From Pelagibius sp037652055 (GTDB lineage: Bacteria; Pseudomonadota; Alphaproteobacteria; Kiloniellales; Kiloniellaceae): DNA of 64,000 nucleotides. The stretch is from NCBI RefSeq assembly GCF_037652055.1, contig NZ_JBBKAH010000003.1, forward strand, positions 434,001 through 498,000. Reading direction: 5' to 3'. Below the pieces are notes generated by a model. It was not told the origin of the DNA, searched no databases, and saw nothing but the letters and a program-made list of their open reading frames with translations. Below, in pieces: positions 16,483 to 23,491 of the stretch (its first letter is position 1; each line of letters starts with the position of its first letter). The position numbers and the translations under genes are program-made.

Positions 16483-17469
16483 TTAGTTTGGAAAGCTCAG
16501 GAAGCCCTCGCTGTCCTCTTCGTAAGCCGGCAGGTTTTCCAGCTCCTCCTCGGTGGCGCGGGTCTGCCACACGGCTTCGTCTTCGCCGGTCTGCAGCTCG
16601 TCGAACGGCACGGCGACCTGCTTGGCACCGATCCCCAGGAACCCGCCGACTTCGATAATCGCACTGACGACGTCGGACTGATCGATCACGAGGTTCTGGA
16701 TCTCTCCGACCTCGTCGCCGGAGGCATTCACGACGGTCTTGCCGATGAGGTCCTTGGCCGTCACGTCACCCAGCGCCGCCTGGAAGCGCGTCGTCGGATC
16801 GCCCGGATCCTTGCCGGCGGCCATACCGCCCGCCGTGTTGTCCGCCATCGTCCCACCAGCCGTCGGCGCGCTGTCCGCGGTCTGCATGGTCGACTGCTGG
16901 CTCAGTTCCTCCTCGATCCGCTGCGCCTCATCGAGATGCTCGCGCAGGGTCGGCAGGGTGTTCTCGGCGAAGGTCTTCAGTTCGGCGTCCTGCCCGTCCT
17001 GTGCCTGCGTTTCGAAGAGTTCGATGGTGCGCTGGTGGTCAGAGACCATCTGCTCGATGAAGGCGCGGTCGAAGTCGAGGCCGGTCATCTGCGACAACCG
17101 GCTCTTGGCCTCCTGCGCCTCGGCGGGGAGGTCGCCAGGCAACTCGATTCCCTTTTCCTCGGCGATTTCCTTCAGCTTCTCGTTCGCCTCGGTGTGCTCA
17201 TCGACGAGGGTCTCGCCGTACTGGGTGACCGCCTCATGCTGCGACTGTTCCGTCGCCAGACGGCCGAGTTCGACCTCAGCCTGGCCACCGCCGGCCGCCT
17301 GCTTGGCGAATTCGCTGTCCTGCTGGCTGACCTGCATCTGCTCAGCCTGAGCCGGCGAGTCCGACTGCTGCTGAGGCTGCGTGCTGGTGCCGGAGCTCTG
17401 CGCCATCACGACGGTCGGCACGAGAGTGAGGGCCGCGATCGCGGTCGCCCGAAGCAACTGCTGTTTCAT
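16483..17469 (-). CDS. Exported DUF4142 plus PRC-barrel protein
   Basis: 328 residues. After a signal peptide (MKQQLLRATAIAALTLVPTVVMA) and a Gln/Ser-rich linker comes a DUF4142 four-helix domain (residues about 50-190). It includes DSEFAKQAAGGGQAEVELGRLATEQSQHEAVTQYGETLVDEHTEANEKLKEIA and GLDFDRAFIEQMVSDHQRTIELFE. A Gly/Ala/Thr linker leads to a PRC-barrel (DLIGKTVVNASGDEVGEIQNLVIDQSDVVSAIIEVGGFLGIGAKQVAVPFDEL). DUF4142 proteins are ferritin-like, exported and often stress-associated. The combination with PRC-barrel repeats the theme of the split gene at 13.5-14.4 kb, suggesting related envelope functions. Confidence 0.85.
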   Translation of the reverse strand: MKQQLLRATAIAALTLVPTVVMAQSSGTSTQPQQQSDSPAQAEQMQVSQQDSEFAKQAAGGGQAEVELGRLATEQSQHEAVTQYGETLVDEHTEANEKLKEIAEEKGIELPGDLPAEAQEAKSRLSQMTGLDFDRAFIEQMVSDHQRTIELFETQAQDGQDAELKTFAENTLPTLREHLDEAQRIEEELSQQSTMQTADSAPTAGGTMADNTAGGMAAGKDPGDPTTRFQAALGDVTAKDLIGKTVVNASGDEVGEIQNLVIDQSDVVSAIIEVGGFLGIGAKQVAVPFDELQTGEDEAVWQTRATEEELENLPAYEEDSEGFLSFPN

Positions 17470-17660
17470 GGTGTCTACCCTTCGGTTGAATGTGGGATTG
17501 CAAAAGTGATTTCTGGACAAACAACGCGAACGAGCGAGGAAGGTTGCCCCGCGCCAAGAAAATGGGGCGCGCCCGGCATTGCGGACGCGCCCCTGATCGG
17601 ATGACCGGCATAAGGAAAGCGTGATGTCTGCCCGGCGCCAGCCGGCGCCGGAGGAGGTGG

Positions 17661-19013
17661 TTAGGCGGGCTCTTCTTCCATCTCACCGGCGGGACAGCAG
17701 CGGTATTCCTGCGACTGCTCCAGCAGTTCGATCTGCTTGGCGAGCAACTTGTTCTCCAGCGCCTTGCGCTCCAGGTCCAGCTTGATCTCCTCCTTGCGGC
17801 CGTCCTCGCAGACGTCGCAGTCGTCCAGGCAGCCCTTCACCAGGATCGCCGGCGTCGGCAGGCAGGACTGACGCTCGAAGGAAAGCTCGGCCACCAACTG
17901 CGGGCTGACGCTGCCGCCGACCTTGTCCAGCATCCCGGCGGCGACCAGTTCCTTGTCGACCGCCTCCAGCGCGCGCTGGCGCGCCGCCGCGGCGATCGGC
18001 TGCGCCGTCGAGAGGCGCTGGGCTGCCGCGACGCGGGTGGCGAAGAGCTGACCCTGCAGCGGTGCCTGAACCGTCTGCGCGGCGTCGCCGCCGCCGGAAA
18101 TGATGCCGGCGCGGTCCGCCACGCCGCTGGCACGCGCCACCGATTCAACCCCCACGCGCCTGGTGTCGGTCGCCAGCACGGCCTGCGGGATGACCGAGAC
18201 CTCGCCGGTGAAGCGCGGCGGTACGATGGCGACCTTGCTGTCGCCGGCCGGATCTATGACGCGGCGGGTAATCGCCAGGATCTTGAAGCGGACGATCTGC
18301 GTCTTGTTGATCTGGTAGGCGAAGTAGGTCACCGCGTGGCAGCGGTTGCGGTTGGAGATGGTGCGTGTCGCGGACTCGAAGGTACTCTCCGACTCGCCCT
18401 CGGCATGACTGCGGCTTTGCACCTCGCCGACCGACACGGAACTGGCCGCGCGCGTGCCCTGCTCCGCGCGCTGGTGCGAGGACTCGGCGTGGCTAGACAG
18501 TTCGCGCAGGAAATCGAAGGACGACGCGGCGTTGTAGGAACCGCTGACGCTGGCGGAGGGTCCGACGAAGAAGGATTCCACCGCGCCGGAGACGCTGCCG
18601 TCGGTCTTGAAAGAGCCGGAGCTGGAACTGTCTGCCTCCACGTCCTCACGGATCGAGAGGTCCGACATGAAACGGCTCATCGAGCTCATGTAATAGGATT
18701 CTTCCGAGGTCTGCTCGTGACGGTAGCTGACCTGGGATTCGCTGTCGAAGGTGAAGCGGTTCTTGCGGCTGGAACTGAACAGCCGCACCGTCTCGCCCGG
18801 CAGCAGGGTGGTCGAGTAGACCAGGTCGCCGAGCGACAGCGGCCCAGGGCAGCGTTCGAACAGGACGCTGATCTTCACTTCAACCGGGATGTCTCCGACC
18901 CGATTGACGAGGCGGTAGTCGAAGGTCAGGCGGTCGCAACAAGGCTCCGCCGATAGCTCCGGGCAGCAGGGAACGGCACTGGCCTTCATCGACTTCTCCT
19001 GGGTAGCGGGCAT
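17661..19013 (-). CDS. Unrecognised Cys- and Ser-rich protein, 450 residues
   Basis: I do not recognise this family. The start ATG 19013 follows a strong GAGAGGAGGAATC. There is no signal peptide or membrane segment. N-terminal Cys pairs lie at 16-17 and 25-26. A beta-rich stretch follows (FDYRLVNRVGDIPVEVKISVLFERCPGPLSLGDLVYSTTLLPGETVRLFSSSRKN, 31-85). A low-complexity Ser/Glu region spans about 91-215, and a second beta-rich part 222-285 includes CHAVTYFAYQINKTQIVRFKIL. The C-terminal module has CLPTP, CLDDCDVC (395-402), a charged coiled-coil (405-437) and a final CC (439-440). The terminal Cys clusters could bind metal or form disulfides. Long intergenic spaces on both sides suggest its own promoter. 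Confidence 0.75.
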   Translation of the reverse strand: MPATQEKSMKASAVPCCPELSAEPCCDRLTFDYRLVNRVGDIPVEVKISVLFERCPGPLSLGDLVYSTTLLPGETVRLFSSSRKNRFTFDSESQVSYRHEQTSEESYYMSSMSRFMSDLSIREDVEADSSSSGSFKTDGSVSGAVESFFVGPSASVSGSYNAASSFDFLRELSSHAESSHQRAEQGTRAASSVSVGEVQSRSHAEGESESTFESATRTISNRNRCHAVTYFAYQINKTQIVRFKILAITRRVIDPAGDSKVAIVPPRFTGEVSVIPQAVLATDTRRVGVESVARASGVADRAGIISGGGDAAQTVQAPLQGQLFATRVAAAQRLSTAQPIAAAARQRALEAVDKELVAAGMLDKVGGSVSPQLVAELSFERQSCLPTPAILVKGCLDDCDVCEDGRKEEIKLDLERKALENKLLAKQIELLEQSQEYRCCPAGEMEEEPA

Positions 19014-19471
19014 GATTCCTCCTCTCGCCCGCACGCGGGTGCGTGCGGTACGTGGCTGTTGGGTCAACTTTGCCTAAGTGGCGACCAGCCTAAGTGGCGT
19101 CTGGCGGAAACGGCGGCTGGGAGCGGTCTTGCGGGCTTGCGCTTCGACCGCAGCGGTCACGCGTTCCCTCGCGTTCCTCTTGAACTGCCGGACCGATACG
19201 CCCGGCAGACAGCCATCCGATATCACGCAAGGGGGCCTGCGACGCAGTGATATTCCGCAGGATCCTCCCTCTGCGCCGCAAGGCGTCCCTCCTCCGCGAT
19301 GCCGCTACTTCGAAATCGGCGTGCTGCAGGGTATCGCCGGCATCAGAGAATGTCGCAGCGGTTGCTGCTCATTTTTGTCACCGAGTGGTGTGGGAACCAG
19401 GAGCGGGAACGCCCGTTAACCGCTCGATACAACAGATATCCACCTGTGCCCGACATGAGGGAGGAAACGTC
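19014..19471. other. Divergent intergenic region, no gene seen
   Basis: About 460 bases separate the unrecognised Cys/Ser-rich gene (minus) from the lipoprotein gene (plus). Only weak open frames are present and none has a good ribosome site. It must contain both promoters. A short direct repeat (CTAAGTGGCG) occurs at about 19074-19095. Confidence 0.5.
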
Positions 19472-19717
19472 ATGCACCGCACAGCCCTGAAAATGAGTGC
19501 CGCCGCCGTAGCTCTGCTGGCGTTGGCGGCCTGCGGCAGCAGCACCGGCGACCGCGGCCTCAGTGGTGCCGCGATCGGCGCCGGTGCCGGTGCCGTAGGC
19601 GGGGCAATCGTGGGCGCACCGCTCAGCGGCGCCGCGATTGGCGGTGTCGTCGGCGGCGCGACGGGCGCGCTGACCGACAAAGACGACATCGACCTCGGCG
19701 ATCCTGTCTGGGACTAG
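19472..19717 (+). CDS. Small glycine-zipper outer-membrane-type lipoprotein
   Basis: 81 residues. A type-II signal ends in the lipobox LAAC (Cys21), so the protein should be lipidated. The rest is a glycine-zipper (GAAIGAGAGAVGGAIVGAPLSGAAIGGVVGGATGAL) followed by an acidic tail. Such SlyB/OsmB-like lipoproteins insert into or associate with the envelope and are often stress-induced. The ATG follows GAGGGAGGAAACGTC. An intrinsic terminator lies about 90 bases after the stop. Confidence 0.82.
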   Translation: MHRTALKMSAAAVALLALAACGSSTGDRGLSGAAIGAGAGAVGGAIVGAPLSGAAIGGVVGGATGALTDKDDIDLGDPVWD

Positions 19718-19803
19718 AAACACAAGCACCCACCCGGAAGCTGCCCCGGCTTCCCCGCTCCCCCGAGCGCCTCTCCCCACCGGGCTCCCCCTTCCGGGAT
19801 GGT

Positions 19804-19845
19804 AAAGACCCGCCGGCCGCCCCCGCCGGCGGGTCTTGCTTTTTC
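19804..19845 (+). terminator. Rho-independent terminator after the lipoprotein gene
   Basis: AAGACCCGCCGGC pairs perfectly with GCCGGCGGGTCTT across a C-rich loop, followed by GCTTTTTCC. It is the clearest intrinsic terminator on the plus strand in this window. Confidence 0.85.
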
Positions 19846-19865
19846 CGTCTGCTCGTCTCCCGTCT

Positions 19866-20345
19866 TCAGCCGCCCAGCAGGACGCGGCGGCGCTCCAGGC
19901 TCTCCACTGGCCAACAGGCTTCGCGGTCGTAATATTCCTCGAACGCCAGCGCATCTTGCGGCAGCACCACCCAGGGCTGCCTGGAAGCGGTGAAGATATG
20001 GATGTCCGGCGGCAGGCGGTCGGGATCGTCGAGCGTGCCGACCCGCACGAAGCGCACCTTGTCGCCGGCGCCCGCGTAATTGCTCCACAGCGCGACGCGG
20101 CAGTGCGGACAGCGGGCGATCTTCTGGCCCTTGCCGCTGAGGGTCGGCGTCAGCAGCACGTCGGGCGTTCCCTGCAGCACCTCCACCCGGTCGGCCTCAA
20201 TCATCGCATTGATGGCGAAGGCAGAGCCCGTTTCACGCTGACACCAGCGGCAGTGGCAGCAGTGGACGTACATCGGCGGCGTGGTCATGCGGTAGCGCAC
20301 CGACCCGCAGGTGCAGCCGCCTTCCAGGGAAAATTTATCAGACAT
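19866..20345 (-). CDS. GFA/CENP-V family zinc protein
   Basis: 159 residues with the family's zinc ligands: GGCTCGSVRY (Cys11, Cys13), HCCHCRWCQRETGSAF and CPHC (about 99-102). The family includes glutathione-dependent formaldehyde-activating enzyme, but most members have no proven activity. The function is therefore given only at fold level. The gene is followed on the same strand by the terminator region at 19.8 kb and preceded closely by the ZIP transporter gene, with which it may be co-transcribed (about 15 bases apart). Confidence 0.88.
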   Translation of the reverse strand: MSDKFSLEGGCTCGSVRYRMTTPPMYVHCCHCRWCQRETGSAFAINAMIEADRVEVLQGTPDVLLTPTLSGKGQKIARCPHCRVALWSNYAGAGDKVRFVRVGTLDDPDRLPPDIHIFTASRQPWVVLPQDALAFEEYYDREACWPVESLERRRVLLGG

Positions 20346-20360
20346 CCTTGAGACCTCCCG

Positions 20361-21086
20361 TCAATTCACCAGCGCGTCGCCCGCCATGCCCAGCATGAAG
20401 CCGGCGACCGCGCCGAGCGGCGGCGCCCAGTGATACTCCAGCTTTGCCTGCGGCGCGATATCCTCGAAGATCAGGTAGAAGATGCCGCCGGCGGCAAACA
20501 GCATCAGGACGCCCAGGGGCTCGTGCAGATCGCGCAACCAGACATGCCCCACCACGGCAGCCAGCGGGCCAAGCAGCACCAGGAAGCAGAAGGCGGCGAG
20601 GATCGTCTGTGGACGGAGATGCCCGGCGGCACGCAGTTCGCGGTAGGCGTTGAAGCCTTCGGGAAAGTTCTGCAGCGCGATGAGCACAGCGAGCAGCAGG
20701 CCGACCGACCGCTGGGCGGCGAAGGTGGCGCCAAGCGCCAGGGACTCCGGCACGAAGTCCAGCAGCATCGCCATGAGCTGCGCGCCGCCACCGCCGCGCC
20801 GTTCGATCAGCCGGTCGACCAAAAAGAAGAACAGGCCGCCCGCCCCGAAAGCCGCCAGTGCCGCAGGCGCCGACAGCGCGGCGCGCCCCTCCGGCACCAG
20901 CACCAGGGCAACCGCGGCGAAGAGCACGCCGCCGCCGAAAGCGATCACGCAGTGCCGGAGTTCGGTCTCCAACCAGGCCGGCCGGACATGTTCGAAGCGG
21001 GCGACGAAGCCGCCGAGCGGCATGGTGGCGCCGGCAAGCGTGGCGCAGACGATGGCAAGCAGCAGGTCGGCAGGGAGAACGGGCAA
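20361..21086 (-). CDS. ZIP family metal-ion transporter
   Basis: 241 residues, six to eight hydrophobic helices. The helix-4/5 metal-site region is visible: MLLDFVPESLALGATFA and ALQNFPEGFNAYRELR, the latter matching the H/Q-N-x-P-E-G ZIP signature. A cation import role (Zn, Fe or Mn) across the inner membrane is expected. The helix order FGGGVLFAAVALVLVPEG, LFFFLVDRLIE, GIFYLIFEDIAPQAK agrees. The best available start appears to be a TTG at 21086, because no ATG or GTG exists in frame before an upstream stop. The true start may be slightly internal. Confidence 0.85.
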   Translation of the reverse strand: MPVLPADLLLAIVCATLAGATMPLGGFVARFEHVRPAWLETELRHCVIAFGGGVLFAAVALVLVPEGRAALSAPAALAAFGAGGLFFFLVDRLIERRGGGGAQLMAMLLDFVPESLALGATFAAQRSVGLLLAVLIALQNFPEGFNAYRELRAAGHLRPQTILAAFCFLVLLGPLAAVVGHVWLRDLHEPLGVLMLFAAGGIFYLIFEDIAPQAKLEYHWAPPLGAVAGFMLGMAGDALVN

Positions 21087-21178
21087 GAGAACGGACGGGC
21101 CTTTTGCCGGGATTCCAGGTGACAGACCCGTCCAGCATGGCGCCCCCGACGCAAGGAGGCAACTGCCTGGCTAAGCGC

Positions 21179-21259
21179 TCAGGCGTTGGCGATCGCGCTC
21201 ACCATCAAGGCGGTCGCGATGACCAGGAGGCTGTAGTAGACAAGGCGCAGGCGCTGCAT
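21179..21259 (-). CDS. Possible 26-residue single-pass membrane peptide
   Basis: The frame starts MQRLRLVYYSLLVIATALM and is a basic N-terminus followed by one hydrophobic helix, similar in size and style to small regulatory membrane peptides. GGGAGTACGAACC precedes the ATG as a plausible ribosome site. It lies alone between the ZIP gene and the divergent Crp/Fnr gene. With so few residues, chance cannot be excluded. Confidence 0.4.
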   Translation of the reverse strand: MQRLRLVYYSLLVIATALMVSAIANA

Positions 21260-21510
21260 GGTTCGTACTCCCACTTCACGGCCAAAGAGGGGCCGCTCCC
21301 GTATCGTCGTCAAACGGGAGTCTGGCGCAGGGCGGGGCGAGGCTCTATGGGATTCCCCACATCTTCGCAGCGCCCAATCTCCCGCATGACGCATGGACGC
21401 GGGGGGCCGCCCCCGCTAACCTTGCGGGTTAAAACTAGCCCCCCGGCGTCCGAATTCAGGGCCGCGACAACAGCCCGACAACGGCGCAAAATCGAGGATC
21501 CGCCGCCGCA

Positions 21511-22173
21511 ATGCCGCCCGACTGGATCACCCGCTTTCCCGAACTGGCGCCGCTGACGCCGGCGGAGCAGAAACTGATCACCGAGCGGGCACAGATCGTC
21601 TCCTTGCCCGCGCAGACGACCGTCTTCGCCCCCGGCCTGCCGGCGGAGAACTTCCTCCTGCTGCTGGAGGGCACCGTGCGGGTGCAGCAGGTTTCAGCGA
21701 ACGGCCGCGAGATCGTGCTGTACCGCGTCGCCGGCGGAGAGAGCTGCATCATGACGACCGCCTGCCTGCTGTCGGGTGACACCTACAACGCAGAGGGCGT
21801 CACCGAGACGCCAGTCAAAGCCGTCGCCGTGCCCAAGGCGACCTTTGAGGATCTGATGGCCCGCTCGGCCGACTTCCGTCGCTTCGTGTTCTCCCACTAT
21901 GCCAGCCGCATCACCGACCTGTTGCACGTGGTCGAGGAGGTCGCCTTTGAACGTATCGACAAGCGCCTCGCCCAGAGACTGCTGGACCTCACCAACGCCG
22001 AGGGCAGGCTGGGCGTGACCCATCAGGAATTGGCCGTCGAACTGGGCACCGCCCGCGAGGTGGTCAGCCGCCACCTGAAGGAGTTCCAGCGGCGCGGCTG
22101 GCTGGCGCTGACCCGCGGCCTGGTTCACGTGACGGATCGCCGGAGCCTGGAGCGCCTCGCCGCCGGGGACTGA
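21511..22173 (+). CDS. Crp/Fnr family transcriptional regulator
   Basis: 220 residues: an N-terminal cyclic-nucleotide-binding-type beta-roll (20-125), a dimer helix (FVFSHYASRITDLLHVVEEVAFERIDKRLAQRLL) and a C-terminal winged HTH (GVTHQELAVELGTAREVVSRHLKEFQRRGWL). It lacks the N-terminal Cys cluster of oxygen-sensing Fnr and the full cAMP pocket of Crp. Instead Cys79 and Cys85 (ESCIMTTACLLSG) lie in the beta-roll. It is the first gene before the sulfide-oxidation genes on the same strand, so it probably controls them. A persulfide-sensing role for the Cys pair is inference. Confidence 0.9.
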   Translation: MPPDWITRFPELAPLTPAEQKLITERAQIVSLPAQTTVFAPGLPAENFLLLLEGTVRVQQVSANGREIVLYRVAGGESCIMTTACLLSGDTYNAEGVTETPVKAVAVPKATFEDLMARSADFRRFVFSHYASRITDLLHVVEEVAFERIDKRLAQRLLDLTNAEGRLGVTHQELAVELGTAREVVSRHLKEFQRRGWLALTRGLVHVTDRRSLERLAAGD

Positions 22174-22183
22174 GACCGGAACG

Positions 22184-22257
22184 CCGCAGAAAACTGCGGA
22201 TCGCCGCGGTTTTGATCTGCCGCAAGGCAATTCGCCCCCGCACGGTGACTAAATCAC
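22184..22257. promoter_or_regulatory. Possible terminator hairpin and operators before the sulfide operon
   Basis: CCGCAG-AAAA-CTGCGG (22184-22199) is a small hairpin after the regulator gene. TTGATCTGCCGCAA (22212-22225) is an imperfect Fnr-type site, and GTGA-CTAAA-TCAC (22245-22257) is a short perfect palindrome. Either could be the target of the neighbouring Crp/Fnr protein. This is motif reading only. Confidence 0.35.
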
Positions 22258-22332
22258 ATAATGATGCTTGCCCCGCCCCTATGCTCCGGAGAAGGCATCG
22301 GAATGCGAGCCTTTTCCAGCGAGGAGTCCGCC

Positions 22333-22533
22333 ATGCAGAGCAACATTGGAACCATCGACCGCATCTTGCGGGTTATCGTCGGCGTCGTGCTGATCGCCCT
22401 GGTGTTCGTCGGCCCAAAGACCGCCTGGGGCTGGATCGGCGTGATCCCCCTGGCGACGGCCTTCATCGGCTTCTGCCCGGCCTACCGCCTGCTGGGGATC
22501 TGCACGACGGGCAAGAAAAGCAAACAGGCCTGA
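22333..22533 (+). CDS. DUF2892 (YgaP-like) membrane protein
   Basis: 66 residues. The signature IGTIDRILRVIVGVVLIALVF, TAWGWIGVIPLATAFIGFCPAYRLLGICT is that of the DUF2892 transmembrane pair found C-terminal to rhodanese in E. coli YgaP and alone in sulfide/persulfide operons. Two helices are predicted, and the FCP...GIC cysteines are conserved in the family. The ATG follows GAGGAGTCCGCC. It sits between the regulator and the persulfide dioxygenase, on the same strand. Confidence 0.88.
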   Translation: MQSNIGTIDRILRVIVGVVLIALVFVGPKTAWGWIGVIPLATAFIGFCPAYRLLGICTTGKKSKQA

Positions 22534-22574
22534 GCTACAAAGGCCGAGGAAAACGCAGAGGCAAGAGGAGCGCT

Positions 22575-23438
22575 ATGAACCCGCAAATCAAGACTTTCTT
22601 CGACGAGGCGACCTTCACGGCGACCCACGTGGTGTGGGACCCCGAAACCCGGCAGGCCGCCATCGTCGACTCGGTGAAGGACTACGATCCCAAGTCCGGT
22701 CGTACCCGGACCGCCTCGGCCGACGCGGTGATCGCTTTCGTGAAGGCGGAGGGCCTGAGCATCGAGTGGATTCTGGAGACCCATGTCCACGCCGACCACC
22801 TGACCGCCGCGCCCTATCTTAAGGCCAAGCTGGGCGGCAAGATCGCCATCGGCGCCCGCATCGACAAGGTTCAGGGCGTGTTCAAGAAGGTCTTCAACGT
22901 GGAAGACGACTTCGCCACCGACGGGCGGCAGTTCGACCGGCTGTTCGAGGACGGCGAGACCTTCACCATCGGCAAGCTGGAGGCCAAGGCCATCCACACG
23001 CCGGGCCACACCCCGGCCTGCTCGACCTATGTCATCGGCAATACCGCCTTCGTCGGCGACACTCTCTTCATGCCCGACTATGGCACTGCACGCTGCGACT
23101 TTCCCGGCGGCGACGCGCGTACGCTCTATAAATCGATTCAGAAGATCCTGGCGCTGCCGCCCGAGACCCGCCTGTTCCTCTGCCACGACTACAAGGCCCC
23201 CGGCCGCGACAGCTTCGTCTGGGAAACCACCGTGGCAGCCGAAAAGGCGAACAATATCCACGTGCACGACGGCATCAGCGAAGACGCCTTCGTGAAAATG
23301 CGCACGGAGCGCGACAAGACCCTCGATATGCCCGTGCTGATCCTGCCGTCGGTGCAGGTCAACATGCGCGCCGGCGAAATGCCGCCGGCCGAGGACAACG
23401 GCGTGCGTTATCTGAAAATCCCCCTCGACGCGCTGTAA
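22575..23438 (+). CDS. Persulfide dioxygenase-type metallo-beta-lactamase fold protein (Blh/ETHE1-like)
   Basis: 287 residues. Metal-binding motif THVHADHL (His70, His72, Asp74, His75), then HTPGH, FVGDTLF and FLCHDY supply the remaining ligands of a mononuclear iron site. The family oxidises glutathione persulfide to sulfite. The spacing and the insert after the first motif resemble the dioxygenase half of BigR-operon Blh proteins. Here it stands alone, because the DUF442 half is fused to the next gene. It begins 42 bases after the DUF2892 gene with an AGAGGAGCG ribosome site. Confidence 0.9.
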   Translation: MNPQIKTFFDEATFTATHVVWDPETRQAAIVDSVKDYDPKSGRTRTASADAVIAFVKAEGLSIEWILETHVHADHLTAAPYLKAKLGGKIAIGARIDKVQGVFKKVFNVEDDFATDGRQFDRLFEDGETFTIGKLEAKAIHTPGHTPACSTYVIGNTAFVGDTLFMPDYGTARCDFPGGDARTLYKSIQKILALPPETRLFLCHDYKAPGRDSFVWETTVAAEKANNIHVHDGISEDAFVKMRTERDKTLDMPVLILPSVQVNMRAGEMPPAEDNGVRYLKIPLDAL

Positions 23439-23491
23439 CGCCGGCGCCCGCAGAACAACGCGGACAATAACGGGCGGGGCTGGAGGAAATC

